Source: Gemmatimonadaceae bacterium (GTDB lineage: Bacteria; Gemmatimonadota; Gemmatimonadetes; Gemmatimonadales; Gemmatimonadaceae). Taken from it: 32,712 nucleotides of DNA. Both the position numbers and the translations under genes were made by a program. Under the pieces are notes generated by a model that saw nothing but the letters and a program-made list of their open reading frames with translations, had not been told where the DNA came from and ran no database searches. The stretch covers positions 1-32,712 of the forward strand of contig JAICLZ010000048.1 of assembly GCA_025929535.1 (NCBI GenBank), given 5' to 3'. This document shows positions 25,574 to 32,712 of this stretch, piece by piece (position 1 is the first letter of the stretch; each line of letters begins with the position of its first letter).

Positions 25574-28500
25574 ATGTCCACGCGCTCCTATCTCGCTCTC
25601 ACGCCGCTCGTTGCGCTGATGCTGGGCGCCAATGCTGCCGCGCGTGCGCAGACGGCGCCCGCGCAGCCCGCGCCGTCGCCGCAGCTCGTCGCGTCCGCGC
25701 ACCCCACCGGCAGCGATGAGGCGCGCGACGACGCGATCGAGAAGCTCTCCTCGTTTCTCGCGCGCTATCCGGCGAGCACGTTGCGCCCGGGCGCACTCTT
25801 CCAGCTCGGCGAGCTGCTCGTGCGTCGCGCCGATGAGAGCTTCGCCGCGGCGCAGCGCGCGGGCGGCGATGTACCCGATCGTCCGGACTACGCGCCAGCG
25901 ATCGCGCGATACGAGGAGCTGATCCGGAAGTTCCCGGCCTATCCGCGCCTCGATGCCGCGGCCTACACGCTCGGCACGCTCTACTTCACGCAGCAGCGGA
26001 ACGCCGATGCGGTGAGGATGTTCGAGCTCGTCACGTCGAAGGATCAGTCGCACTTTCGTCCCGAGGGATTCTTCCGGCTGGGTGATGCGGATTTCGAGCT
26101 CGCCGCGAAGCTGCGGGGCGAGCCGCGCAAGGCGATGTTCGTGCGCGCGGCGCAGGCGTACGAAAGCGCGACGAAGATCGCTCCGCCGAACGGCGACATT
26201 TACTTTCTCTCGCTCTACAAGCTCGGCTGGTCGTACTACAACCAGGCGACGCAGTCGAATCAGCCGGAGTATCAGCAGGCCGTGGACGTGTTTGGCCGGT
26301 TGGTCGCCGAATACGACAAGCTTTCCCCCGAGCGGCAGGCCAGGCTCGGATTGCGCGGCGAGGCGATCGAGTACATGGCGGTCGCGCTCACGCAGACGGG
26401 TGGCGCGGAGGCCGCGCGCCGGTACTTCGGAACGCATCAGGCGTCCGGGTTCAAGCTTCCCGTGCTCCGCCGCGTCGCCTCGGGGCTTCGCGACCAGGGC
26501 GACTTCGTGCGCGCCGTCGATGCGTATCGCGCCGTCCTCGCCGAATCGCCGGCAGACTCCAGTGCGCTCGGCGTGCAGCGCGAGATCGTGGACATCTATC
26601 AGAATCGCGTGCTCGAGCCGGACAAGGCGCAGGCGGCGCGGCTCGAGCTCGTCGATCGGTTCGCGCCGGGCTCCGTGTGGGCGAACGCGAACGCTCCGTT
26701 GCGCGACAGCGCGCAGGCGGCGCGCGAGTCTGCGCTTCGCCAGAGTGCGCAATACGGCCTCTCTCGCGCGCAGAGCGGCAAGGACAAGAAGGACCGGTCG
26801 AAGTTCGCCGAAGCGGCCGACCTGTACGGCCGCTACATGGCGGAGTTCTCGAGGAGCGACAGCGCGCAGGCGGTGGACCTGCTGTACGGCGAGGCGCTCT
26901 TTGCGGAGGGCGAGTACTTCAAGGCTGGTACCGAGTACTCTCGTGCCGCGTACGCGTACACGAACGATCCCAAGCTCTCGGCGCAGGCGGGGCAGGACGC
27001 GATCGTCGCCTTCGACTCGGCGGCGGTGCGGGCGAAGGGCGATCGCGCGGCCCAGGACTCGTTGTTCGCCGTGGTCGATCGCTACGTCGCGGCGTTTCCG
27101 AGCACCGATGTGGCGCACCACGCACTCATCGAGAAGGGCAAGCGCGCTTCCGAGGCGCAGCGCTGGGATGTGATGGCCGCCACCTTCAAGACCTACGCCG
27201 ACAATTATCCCAACGACCCCTACACGCCAACGGCGCAGAAGCTGATCGGCGATGCACTCTACAAGCAGGGGCTGTACACGGAAGCGCAGGGCCAGTGGGA
27301 GAATGCGCAGTCGATCGCGATCAAGTCGGGGAAGAAGGCGCTGTCGGACACGATCACCCTCGTGCGCAACGCCGCGGCGGTGACGTACGGCGACTCGCTG
27401 GTGAAGGCGGGCAACTATCGCGAGGCCGCCGAGGCGGTGTACGTGGCGTTCGCCGATCGCAATCCGACGTCGGATCGAGCGCCGGATGCGCTGCGCAACG
27501 CCATCGAGACGTACGTGCTGGCGGACAGCGTTGCGCGCGTGAAGGGCGACTCCAGTGCCTCGAAGGGGGCGAAGCAGCGCGCGTTCGAGCTGTCGCAGCG
27601 GCTCGTGTCATCGTATCCGACGTACAAGTATCGTGTGCAGTACCAGGCACTCGAGACGCAGCTGCTGGCCGATCTGGGCAAGCGCGATGATGCGGCTGCG
27701 GCGCTCGAGACACTCATCCACGACAACCCCACGTGGCCGGGGCGCGCGGACGCGATGGTCCGCCTCGCGGTCGACTACGATTCGCTCGGGAAGCCGCAGC
27801 AGGAAGCGGCGGCGTACGAGCGGTTCGCGGCCGCGTATCCGAAGGATCCGCGCGCGGCGGACGCACAGTACAACGCGGGCGTGAGCTATCTCCAGGGCGC
27901 CGACACCGCCGGCGCGATTCGCGCCTACGGCTCCTTCGCGGCGGCGCATCCGCGCGATCCGCGCGTGGGCAGCGCGCAGGCGACGCGCGTGGCGCTGATC
28001 AAGGCGGGCGGCAACGTCGCCGCGGCAAACGTCGAGCTGGCCAAGCTGTGCACGCGGCCCACCGCGGAGCTCAAGACGGAATGCGCGGCGCGCGCGGGCG
28101 AGAACGAGTTCGCGCAGGGGCGCGCGCTCTTTCCGCGGTATCAGGCGCTCAAGCTCATCATTCCGCTTCGCGTGAACCTCACGCGCGCCGGTGTCGAGCG
28201 ACTGTCGGCGCCCAAGCGGAAGATGCTCGCCGAGATGTCGACGCACTTCACGAAGGCGATCGCGAGCGGCGATCCGACGTGGCTCTCGGCGGCGTCCTAC
28301 TATGCCGGCCTGGCGCAGTGGGAGTACGGCAACTATCTGGCGAATCTCACGTTGCCGAAGGATCTGTCGGACGAGCAGCGCGCGGCCGCGCAGGCGGGAT
28401 CGGCCCGCCAGGCGGAGCAGTACTATCAGGCCGCGAACAAGCTGTGGCAGACGCTCGTGGACAAGGCGGCCGCGGACAAGTTCGACAACGCGTGGGTGCA

Positions 28501-28594
28501 GCGCGCGAAGGACGCGATCGGCGGCAAGGTCGATGCAGCCCCGCCGGCGGCATCGCTCGGAGATGATGCGAGCCGCGCGGGAGGTGCATCGTGA
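25574..28594 (+). CDS. Large periplasmic TPR-repeat protein
   Basis: A 1006-residue protein, signal peptide 1-25 (Ala-Arg-Ala before Gln), almost wholly built of TPR/outer-membrane-lipoprotein-type helical repeats from about 48 to 985. Typical repeat cores are PGALFQLGELLVRRADE, AAAYTLGTLYFTQQRNADAVRMFELV, PTAQKLIGDALYKQGLYTEAQ and AQYNAGVSYLQGADTAGAIRAY. Such arrays usually bridge protein partners in the periplasm. It starts two bases after the preceding stop and its stop overlaps the next GTG. Large TPR proteins (GltD, GltE, GltI) are components of the Myxococcus Glt complex, which is the nearest parallel I know of. Confidence 0.82.
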   Translation: MSTRSYLALTPLVALMLGANAAARAQTAPAQPAPSPQLVASAHPTGSDEARDDAIEKLSSFLARYPASTLRPGALFQLGELLVRRADESFAAAQRAGGDVPDRPDYAPAIARYEELIRKFPAYPRLDAAAYTLGTLYFTQQRNADAVRMFELVTSKDQSHFRPEGFFRLGDADFELAAKLRGEPRKAMFVRAAQAYESATKIAPPNGDIYFLSLYKLGWSYYNQATQSNQPEYQQAVDVFGRLVAEYDKLSPERQARLGLRGEAIEYMAVALTQTGGAEAARRYFGTHQASGFKLPVLRRVASGLRDQGDFVRAVDAYRAVLAESPADSSALGVQREIVDIYQNRVLEPDKAQAARLELVDRFAPGSVWANANAPLRDSAQAARESALRQSAQYGLSRAQSGKDKKDRSKFAEAADLYGRYMAEFSRSDSAQAVDLLYGEALFAEGEYFKAGTEYSRAAYAYTNDPKLSAQAGQDAIVAFDSAAVRAKGDRAAQDSLFAVVDRYVAAFPSTDVAHHALIEKGKRASEAQRWDVMAATFKTYADNYPNDPYTPTAQKLIGDALYKQGLYTEAQGQWENAQSIAIKSGKKALSDTITLVRNAAAVTYGDSLVKAGNYREAAEAVYVAFADRNPTSDRAPDALRNAIETYVLADSVARVKGDSSASKGAKQRAFELSQRLVSSYPTYKYRVQYQALETQLLADLGKRDDAAAALETLIHDNPTWPGRADAMVRLAVDYDSLGKPQQEAAAYERFAAAYPKDPRAADAQYNAGVSYLQGADTAGAIRAYGSFAAAHPRDPRVGSAQATRVALIKAGGNVAAANVELAKLCTRPTAELKTECAARAGENEFAQGRALFPRYQALKLIIPLRVNLTRAGVERLSAPKRKMLAEMSTHFTKAIASGDPTWLSAASYYAGLAQWEYGNYLANLTLPKDLSDEQRAAAQAGSARQAEQYYQAANKLWQTLVDKAAADKFDNAWVQRAKDAIGGKVDAAPPAASLGDDASRAGGAS

Positions 28595-29337
28595 AGAGCC
28601 ACATGAGCCGTTTCGTGCGCGTGGGATGCGGCGTCTTTATGGGCGGTGTGCTGCTCATGGGCGCATCGCGGGCGAGCGCGCAGCAGAAGGCTCCTCCGCC
28701 AAAGAAGGGGCGGGCAATCGAGATTCGCGGGCAGGTTCCGACGCCGCAGGTGGTGACGGTTCGCCCGCGCGAGGTTCCGGCGTACGACCGGCGGCTCCTG
28801 TCGCCGGCGTTCTACACTGGAACCGGTGGTACGGCGTCCGCGGAAGCCGTGCAGATGGTTCCGGAGAGTCAGATTCGTGGCACCGCGGCACTCGATACGC
28901 TACCGGGAGCACTCGCGCGCGAGGGCGGCGTTCCCACCCTCGCCCCGCTCGAGCTGCACCCCGACTCGATGCGGAATCGGAGGGACACCGTTGCCACGCG
29001 CGCCGGGGCGAGCACCGCGGAGATCGAGGCGATGCGTCACGAGCTCGCCCTCAGAAGGGCGCGGCTCGATTCGCTGCAGCGGCTGGTCGATACGCAGCGG
29101 CAGACGCCAGTGGATCTCGGAACGCCACCGGCGAAACGGATGAGCAGTGCGGATTCGGCGGCACGGGTGCAGGAGATCGAATCGATCCGCCGGGAGCTCG
29201 AGTATCGCCGGCAGCGCCTGGATTCCCTCCAGCGCGAAGTGAGGATGATGGGACGAAGCAGAAGGCCCGCAGCACCGAAATCGACGACCACGGATTCAAC
29301 AGCCGCGGCGCCCAAAACGCCTCGCGGTCGCAAGTGA
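28591..29337 (+). CDS. Exported protein with duplicated coiled-coil motif
   Basis: A 248-residue protein, signal peptide 1-30 (Ala-Ser-Ala before Gln). Residues 44-75 contain the Pro/Val-rich segment GQVPTPQVVTVRPREVPAYD. Two copies of a helical unit, at 144-166 and 195-217, share the pattern EIEx(M/I)RxELxxRRxRLDSLQRxV, spaced 51 residues apart. The tail is basic and Ser/Thr-rich. GGAGG seven bases upstream supports GTG 28591, which overlaps the preceding stop; ATG 28603 is the alternative. Family not recognised. It sits between the TPR genes and the motor genes and may link them. Confidence 0.7.
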   Translation: MKSHMSRFVRVGCGVFMGGVLLMGASRASAQQKAPPPKKGRAIEIRGQVPTPQVVTVRPREVPAYDRRLLSPAFYTGTGGTASAEAVQMVPESQIRGTAALDTLPGALAREGGVPTLAPLELHPDSMRNRRDTVATRAGASTAEIEAMRHELALRRARLDSLQRLVDTQRQTPVDLGTPPAKRMSSADSAARVQEIESIRRELEYRRQRLDSLQREVRMMGRSRRPAAPKSTTTDSTAAAPKTPRGRK

Positions 29338-29371
29338 TGTCAGGCAGAACTTTCGCTGAGGACACAGGTCG

Positions 29372-30013
29372 ATGAGCAATATGATCGAGTATTTCCGCAG
29401 TGGCGGTCCCATCATGTGGCCCATTCTCCTCGTGGCCCTGATCGGACTCGCCGTCTTCGTCGAGCGATTCTACATGATCGTCATTCGATCGAAGATCAAC
29501 GGTCGGACGTTCATCGAGCGCGTGATCCAGCTCGTGCGCGCCGGACGCATCGAGGACGCGATCAAGCTCTGCGGCCAGTCGAACGCGGTGCTCCCCGACA
29601 TGGGGCTCCTCATTCTGCGCAGCCGCAGCCGTGACGAGGCGGATCTGCAGAACGTTGCCGACGCGGCCGCGCTCAGCGTGCTTCCGCGCCTCACCCGACG
29701 GCTGCACTATCTCCCGATGCTCGCGAACGTCGCGACGCTCATCGGTCTGCTCGGCACGATCTACGGACTGCGCGGCGCGTTCGCGGCTGTTGGTACGGCG
29801 GCGGCGGCCGAGCGGTCCGCGGCACTGGCGGCGGGCATCGCGGTTGCACTGAACGCAACCGGGTTCGGTCTGTTCACCGCGATTCCGCTCACGGTTGCGC
29901 ATGCGTACCTCGTGAGCCAGGCGGAAGGCATCATCGAGCAGGTCGATGAGTTCCAGGTGCGTCTCATCAACGCGCTCATCGATCGTCCCGACGTCCGACT
30001 CGGTCACCGGTAA
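29372..30013 (+). CDS. TolQ/ExbB/MotA-type proton channel protein
   Basis: A 213-residue inner-membrane protein of the MotA/TolQ/ExbB family. Three membrane helices lie at about 13-34, 114-138 and 152-182 with a cytoplasmic domain between the first two, the family topology. Diagnostic sequence is ANVATLIGLLGTIYGLRGAF (118-137) in helix 2 and AVALNATGFGLFTAIPLTVA (157-176) in helix 3. It would form the pentameric channel that converts proton flow into motion of a TolR-type pair. Two TolR/ExbD-like genes follow directly. Myxococcus AglR, with AglQ and AglS, has the same one-plus-two arrangement. Confidence 0.92.
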   Translation: MSNMIEYFRSGGPIMWPILLVALIGLAVFVERFYMIVIRSKINGRTFIERVIQLVRAGRIEDAIKLCGQSNAVLPDMGLLILRSRSRDEADLQNVADAAALSVLPRLTRRLHYLPMLANVATLIGLLGTIYGLRGAFAAVGTAAAAERSAALAAGIAVALNATGFGLFTAIPLTVAHAYLVSQAEGIIEQVDEFQVRLINALIDRPDVRLGHR

Positions 30014-30021
30014 GACGTTTT

Positions 30022-30062
30022 CCCGGTTCGCCATCCGCATGATGTGCATGCGAAGGACCGGG
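30022..30062 (+). promoter_or_regulatory. Two-tier hairpin between tolQ-like and tolR-like genes
   Basis: Outer arms CCCGGT (30022-30027) and ACCGGG (30057-30062) enclose a perfect inner hairpin, CGCATG-ATGTG-CATGCG (30036-30052). It lies in the only sizeable gap of the operon (86 bases) and has no T-run after it. It could be an RNA processing or stability element that sets the ratio of channel to rotor subunits. Confidence 0.45.
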
Positions 30063-30099
30063 CGGCGTCTCATCGGACATCCACGCGTGAGCTGATCGC

Positions 30100-30630
30100 A
30101 TGGCTTCAGTCTTTCATCGCGCCAAGCAGCGACGAGCGGAACGGGCACCTGTCCTCGCGCACGGGAACATCAATCTCGTGCCGCTGGTGGACATCCTCAC
30201 GTCCATCGTGTTCTTCAGCCTCCTGACGTATCAGGGGGCGACCATGGCCGCGCTCACGAGCTTCGACCTCACGCTGCCGCCGGTGGTCGTGAACACGCCG
30301 GACCAGCTCTCGCGCATCAAGTCCGAGAAGGACGTGCTGAACCTGCTGCTCGCCGTGCGCGTGGACACCGACAAGCTCACGGTGGAGCACTCGGAGGAGG
30401 GCGGATTTCACCAGGTGATTCAGGGACTGGACAAGCAGTCGCTCGACCAGCTCGAGACGCTGATGTCGAGCATTCGGACGAAATATCCGCAGAACGCGGA
30501 CGTCACCGTCATCCCGGCGGATGAGGTGAGCTACGCGAACATCGTGCACGTGCTCGAGCGGCTGAAGCTCGCGCACTTCACCGGCATCTCGCTCACCACG
30601 AAGGCGCGCGGCGCCGCGGCGGGAGCCTAG
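30100..30630 (+). CDS. TolR/ExbD-type protein 1
   Basis: A 176-residue inner-membrane protein: a basic cytoplasmic tail (1-22), one membrane helix with NLVPLVDILTSIVFFSLL (25-42), and a periplasmic domain. D31 is at the place of the essential proton-carrying aspartate of ExbD/TolR. The periplasmic part has the family's beta-alpha pattern, including NADVTVIPADEVSYANIVHVL. It is clearly different from the following ExbD-like protein, so the two probably form a heteromeric pair inside the TolQ-like ring, as proposed for AglQ and AglS. Confidence 0.88.
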   Translation: MASVFHRAKQRRAERAPVLAHGNINLVPLVDILTSIVFFSLLTYQGATMAALTSFDLTLPPVVVNTPDQLSRIKSEKDVLNLLLAVRVDTDKLTVEHSEEGGFHQVIQGLDKQSLDQLETLMSSIRTKYPQNADVTVIPADEVSYANIVHVLERLKLAHFTGISLTTKARGAAAGA

Positions 30631-30632
30631 CG

Positions 30633-31196
30633 ATGAGTCGCGGCAGAGATGCGCGCATGGCGCGCCGGGCGGCGCAGTTCTCGAAGTTCAGGCTCGTCGA
30701 GCTGAATCTGATTCCGCTGGTCGATACCTTCGTCTCGATCGTGTTCTTCGCGCTCACCACGGCCACGGTGGGCGAGCTCTCGCCCGTGGTGCCAGGCGTC
30801 CGGCTTCCGGCCGCGAGCGTCGGCCAGGCGGCACTCTCGCAGCTGACCCTCGGCATCGGCGCGCAGGTGACGTTGTCGGGGCATCCGCTCATGAACACGA
30901 TCGATGCGGCGCGCGCTCGCTCGAACGATCCGCGACAGCCGCTCGTCATCCCGCCGCTCCTCACGGCGCTCAAGGCGAGCTCCGACTCGATTCGCCGGGC
31001 CAAGGCAACGCCGCGCGACTCGTCGCTCGACACGCCGCTCGCGATCCAGGGCGACAGCAGCATGCACTACGACCTGCTCGCGCGCGTGATGCAGACGGCG
31101 CGCATAGCGGGATTCAAGAACATCTCGCTGCAGGTGAATCGCACGGGCACGATCGCGACCATCACCACCGCGCCTGCGGGCACGGGGGCTCCGTAA
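30633..31196 (+). CDS. TolR/ExbD-type protein 2
   Basis: A 187-residue inner-membrane protein with a very basic N-terminus (1-20), one membrane helix with NLIPLVDTFVSIVFFAL (25-41), and a periplasmic domain. D31 matches the ExbD/TolR proton-pathway aspartate. The periplasmic domain carries an extra polar stretch (about 75-135) and ends with a Thr/Ala-rich tail. It starts two bases after the first ExbD-like gene, and its TAA shares one base with the ATG of the next gene. Confidence 0.87.
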   Translation: MSRGRDARMARRAAQFSKFRLVELNLIPLVDTFVSIVFFALTTATVGELSPVVPGVRLPAASVGQAALSQLTLGIGAQVTLSGHPLMNTIDAARARSNDPRQPLVIPPLLTALKASSDSIRRAKATPRDSSLDTPLAIQGDSSMHYDLLARVMQTARIAGFKNISLQVNRTGTIATITTAPAGTGAP

Positions 31197-32173
31197 TGGC
31201 CGGCGAGGCGAAGGCACCGCGCTCGGTGCGACAGAATCTCGATGATGTCTCGTTCACGAGGCAGCTGCGCTACGAGTTCGCGGACGCCGAGGGCCGCGCG
31301 ATCCTGTACTCGTACGTGCTGTCGGGAGTGCTCGGGCTCCTCTGGATCCTGCTCGTGCTCTTTCTCCCGGCGCCGCCGAACTCGATCAATCTGCTCAAGG
31401 AAGAGGAGCCGGTCGCGATCACCGTGAAGGCGGAGGACGTGCCGACCCCGACGCCCGCGCCCGTGCCGGTTGCGTCGGCCGGCGGCGCTCCGAAGGTGGC
31501 CGCACCCGCAAAAAATCCGGGTGGAGGCAAGGGCGGCCCGCCAAGGAACGACACGCGTGCAATCAACGATGCGTTCGGCGGCAGCCCATCGAACAACACC
31601 GGCGGCATGGTTGGCGACGTATCGAATGCGCTTCGCGGCACCGAGGTCGCCACGGGCACCGGCTCCGCTCCCGGCGCGCAGGGAAAGGCGGTGATCGGCT
31701 ACGGCGCCGGCGGCCAGAGCTCACGCACGCCGGGCCGCGGCGGCCTGGGTGAGGGACTCGGCGGGAACGGTGCCGGCGGTGGACTGGGCGGCGTGGGTGG
31801 GGGTGGGGGCGTCGGCTTCGCGACGGTGCGCGTGGCGCCGCCGAGTGTGATCCACGCCGAAAACGTGGGCGGCCCCGGGCGCAACGTCTCCGACCTCGGC
31901 GACTACGTCCGCGGCCGAAACTCGCAGCTGCAATTCTGCTACTCCGAGTACGGCCTCAAGGTGAATCCGCAGCTCGCCGGATCCGTCACGGTTGCGGTGA
32001 CGCTCACGAGCGAGGGCTCGGTCACCGGCGTCGAGATCACGAAGCACACGTGGTCGGGCCCGGGCTCCGCCGAGGCCGAGTCGTGCATCAAGCAGCGCAT
32101 CTCGGGCTGGAAGTTCCCGAGCTCGGAGCACGGCGGCGGCACCTACAGCTTCTCGTTCTCCTTCAGCCGCTAG
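31196..32173 (+). CDS. TonB-like energy transducer with AgmX/PglI-type C-terminal domain
   Basis: A 325-residue protein with a cytoplasmic tail (1-37), one membrane helix (about 38-58), a Pro-rich stretch (82-110), a long Gly-rich linker (110-207) and a compact C-terminal domain (about 233-325). The end domain shows the AgmX/PglI-type pattern: paired cysteines (C248 in QFCYSEY, C297 in SCIKQ), NPQLAGSVTVAVTLTSEGSV, then GWKFPSSEHGGGTYSFSFSF. TonB- and TolA-like proteins use this layout to carry force across the periplasm. Myxococcus GltG and GltJ (AgmX) share the domain; the N-terminal zinc-ribbon and GYF parts of GltJ are absent here. It ends the operon. Confidence 0.85.
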   Translation: MAGEAKAPRSVRQNLDDVSFTRQLRYEFADAEGRAILYSYVLSGVLGLLWILLVLFLPAPPNSINLLKEEEPVAITVKAEDVPTPTPAPVPVASAGGAPKVAAPAKNPGGGKGGPPRNDTRAINDAFGGSPSNNTGGMVGDVSNALRGTEVATGTGSAPGAQGKAVIGYGAGGQSSRTPGRGGLGEGLGGNGAGGGLGGVGGGGGVGFATVRVAPPSVIHAENVGGPGRNVSDLGDYVRGRNSQLQFCYSEYGLKVNPQLAGSVTVAVTLTSEGSVTGVEITKHTWSGPGSAEAESCIKQRISGWKFPSSEHGGGTYSFSFSFSR

Positions 32174-32712
32174 AGCTGCCAAGCACACACGATCCAGGCT
32201 TGGTCGCGCCAGACAAGGCAACGAATCTCCGAGACGAAACGGCGCGAATCCAGCGCGCCTCCCCATGGTTACTCGAGTTGCCACCCAAGGAAGCAACATG
32301 CGAGCCGCCCCATCGCCGAGCCCCGTCACGATCCGTTTTCTCATCCGTTCGATCCGTTCCATTTTCCAAAGCAGTTAGCGCTGAGCACTGTTCGCCCCTA
32401 GCCTGGAACGGCAACAGCCGCTCGGGCTGGCTCATACATTTTGAGATACGGACTACAAACGGATTGAAAACGGATCGAACGGAGACGACAAAACTCTACG
32501 ATTTCCATCGTCATCGCGCGGGACCAAAGACAACCGATCTTTGACTGGAAACGGCAGGGGTGTAGAGCGCTTCAGTGACTTCGGTTGCCAACCAAAGAAG
32601 CACCACTCCCCACGCGCCGTGCCGTCGCGGCGCACCGGTGCGATCCGTTTCTCATCCGTTCGATTCGTTCAATCCGTATTTCCAAAATTGTTGATGCCCG
32701 AATCGTGCGCGC
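32174..32712. repeat. Non-coding region with diverged ~307-bp repeat and ATCCGTT words
   Basis: No gene is supported here. A block at about 32277-32370 (GTTGCCACCCAAGGAAGCA, then ATCCGTT words) recurs diverged at about 32584-32686 (GTTGCCAACCAAAGAAGCA, then the same words), a period near 307 bases. The words begin at 32331, 32343 and 32352 in the first copy, and at 32643, 32654, 32663 and 32672 in the second, about 9 bases apart. TCCGTTCGATCCGTT (32344-32358) has an exact inverted copy at 32469-32483. A weak hairpin, CCAAGC (32179-32184) with GCTTGG (32198-32203), might end the operon. Confidence 0.55.

Noticed and set aside
25568..27121. Minus-strand open frame of 517 codons opposite the large TPR gene
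   Set aside because: It is low-complexity Arg/Leu/Glu-rich sequence opposite a well-supported TPR protein with a signal peptide.
29372..32173. The last four genes as an ordinary Tol-Pal or TonB-ExbBD system
   Set aside because: There are two ExbD genes, no TolB or Pal, and an AgmX/PglI-type end domain on the transducer. They are also joined in one apparent transcript to TPR and barrel genes.
32331..32678. The ATCCGTT words as a CRISPR array
   Set aside because: The repeats are only 7-9 bases long with 2-5-base gaps, so there are no spacers. No cas gene is present.

Overview
The window is high-GC bacterial DNA (about two thirds G+C by eye) with Gram-negative-type content: an Mla-type ABC ATPase, a Kdo transferase, outer-membrane barrels, lipoproteins and a SusC/SusD pair. 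SusCD proteins in such GC-rich DNA, an F1 ATP synthase cluster, and promoters of the form TTGCnC-N17-TAnnTT make a Gemmatimonadota-like member of the FCB group the most likely source. This is inference; there is no rRNA to confirm it.

Layout. 1-66 is the 5' end of a leftward secreted protein. 280-2262 holds an MlaF-like ATPase, a Nudix hydrolase and an AraC-type regulator with a receiver-like N-terminus. 2263-6692 is the F1 operon atpA-atpG-atpD-atpC, with a CRP/FNR-like palindrome at its promoter, a short epsilon subunit and a strong terminator; no F0 or delta gene is present. 6703-8186 encodes two small exported barrel proteins. 8270-10311 is a c-di-GMP pair: a stand-alone receiver and a pseudoreceiver/degenerate-GGDEF/EAL protein. 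10318-11643 (minus) is waaA. 11671-11931 looks like a small plus-strand transcription unit with its own promoter, a 12-base perfect Shine-Dalgarno, a 14-codon ORF and a terminator hairpin. 11935-13817 (minus) encodes a DsbA-like lipoprotein and a glycine-zipper/beta-propeller secreted protein. 14201-18850 is a SusC/SusD pair with a long leader and a strong terminator. 18991-19833 holds two convergent small lipoproteins.

20143-32173 is the most interesting part. Ten tightly packed plus-strand genes encode two paralogous outer-membrane barrel-like proteins with C-terminal coiled coils, a periplasmic coiled-coil protein, two large periplasmic TPR proteins, a small coiled-coil protein, one TolQ/ExbB-like channel protein, two different TolR/ExbD-like proteins (each keeping the membrane aspartate) and a TonB-like protein with an AgmX/PglI-type C-terminal domain. 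The composition (one TolQ, two TolR, AgmX-type transducer, TPR proteins, OM barrels) parallels the Agl-Glt trans-envelope motor of Myxococcus. I infer a proton-motive-force-driven inner-to-outer-membrane machine. Its job (gliding, surface transport, envelope maintenance) cannot be read from the sequence.

32174-32712 is non-coding and carries a diverged repeat of about 307-bp period built on ATCCGTT words. No tRNA, rRNA, CRISPR array, insertion sequence or phage gene was seen.
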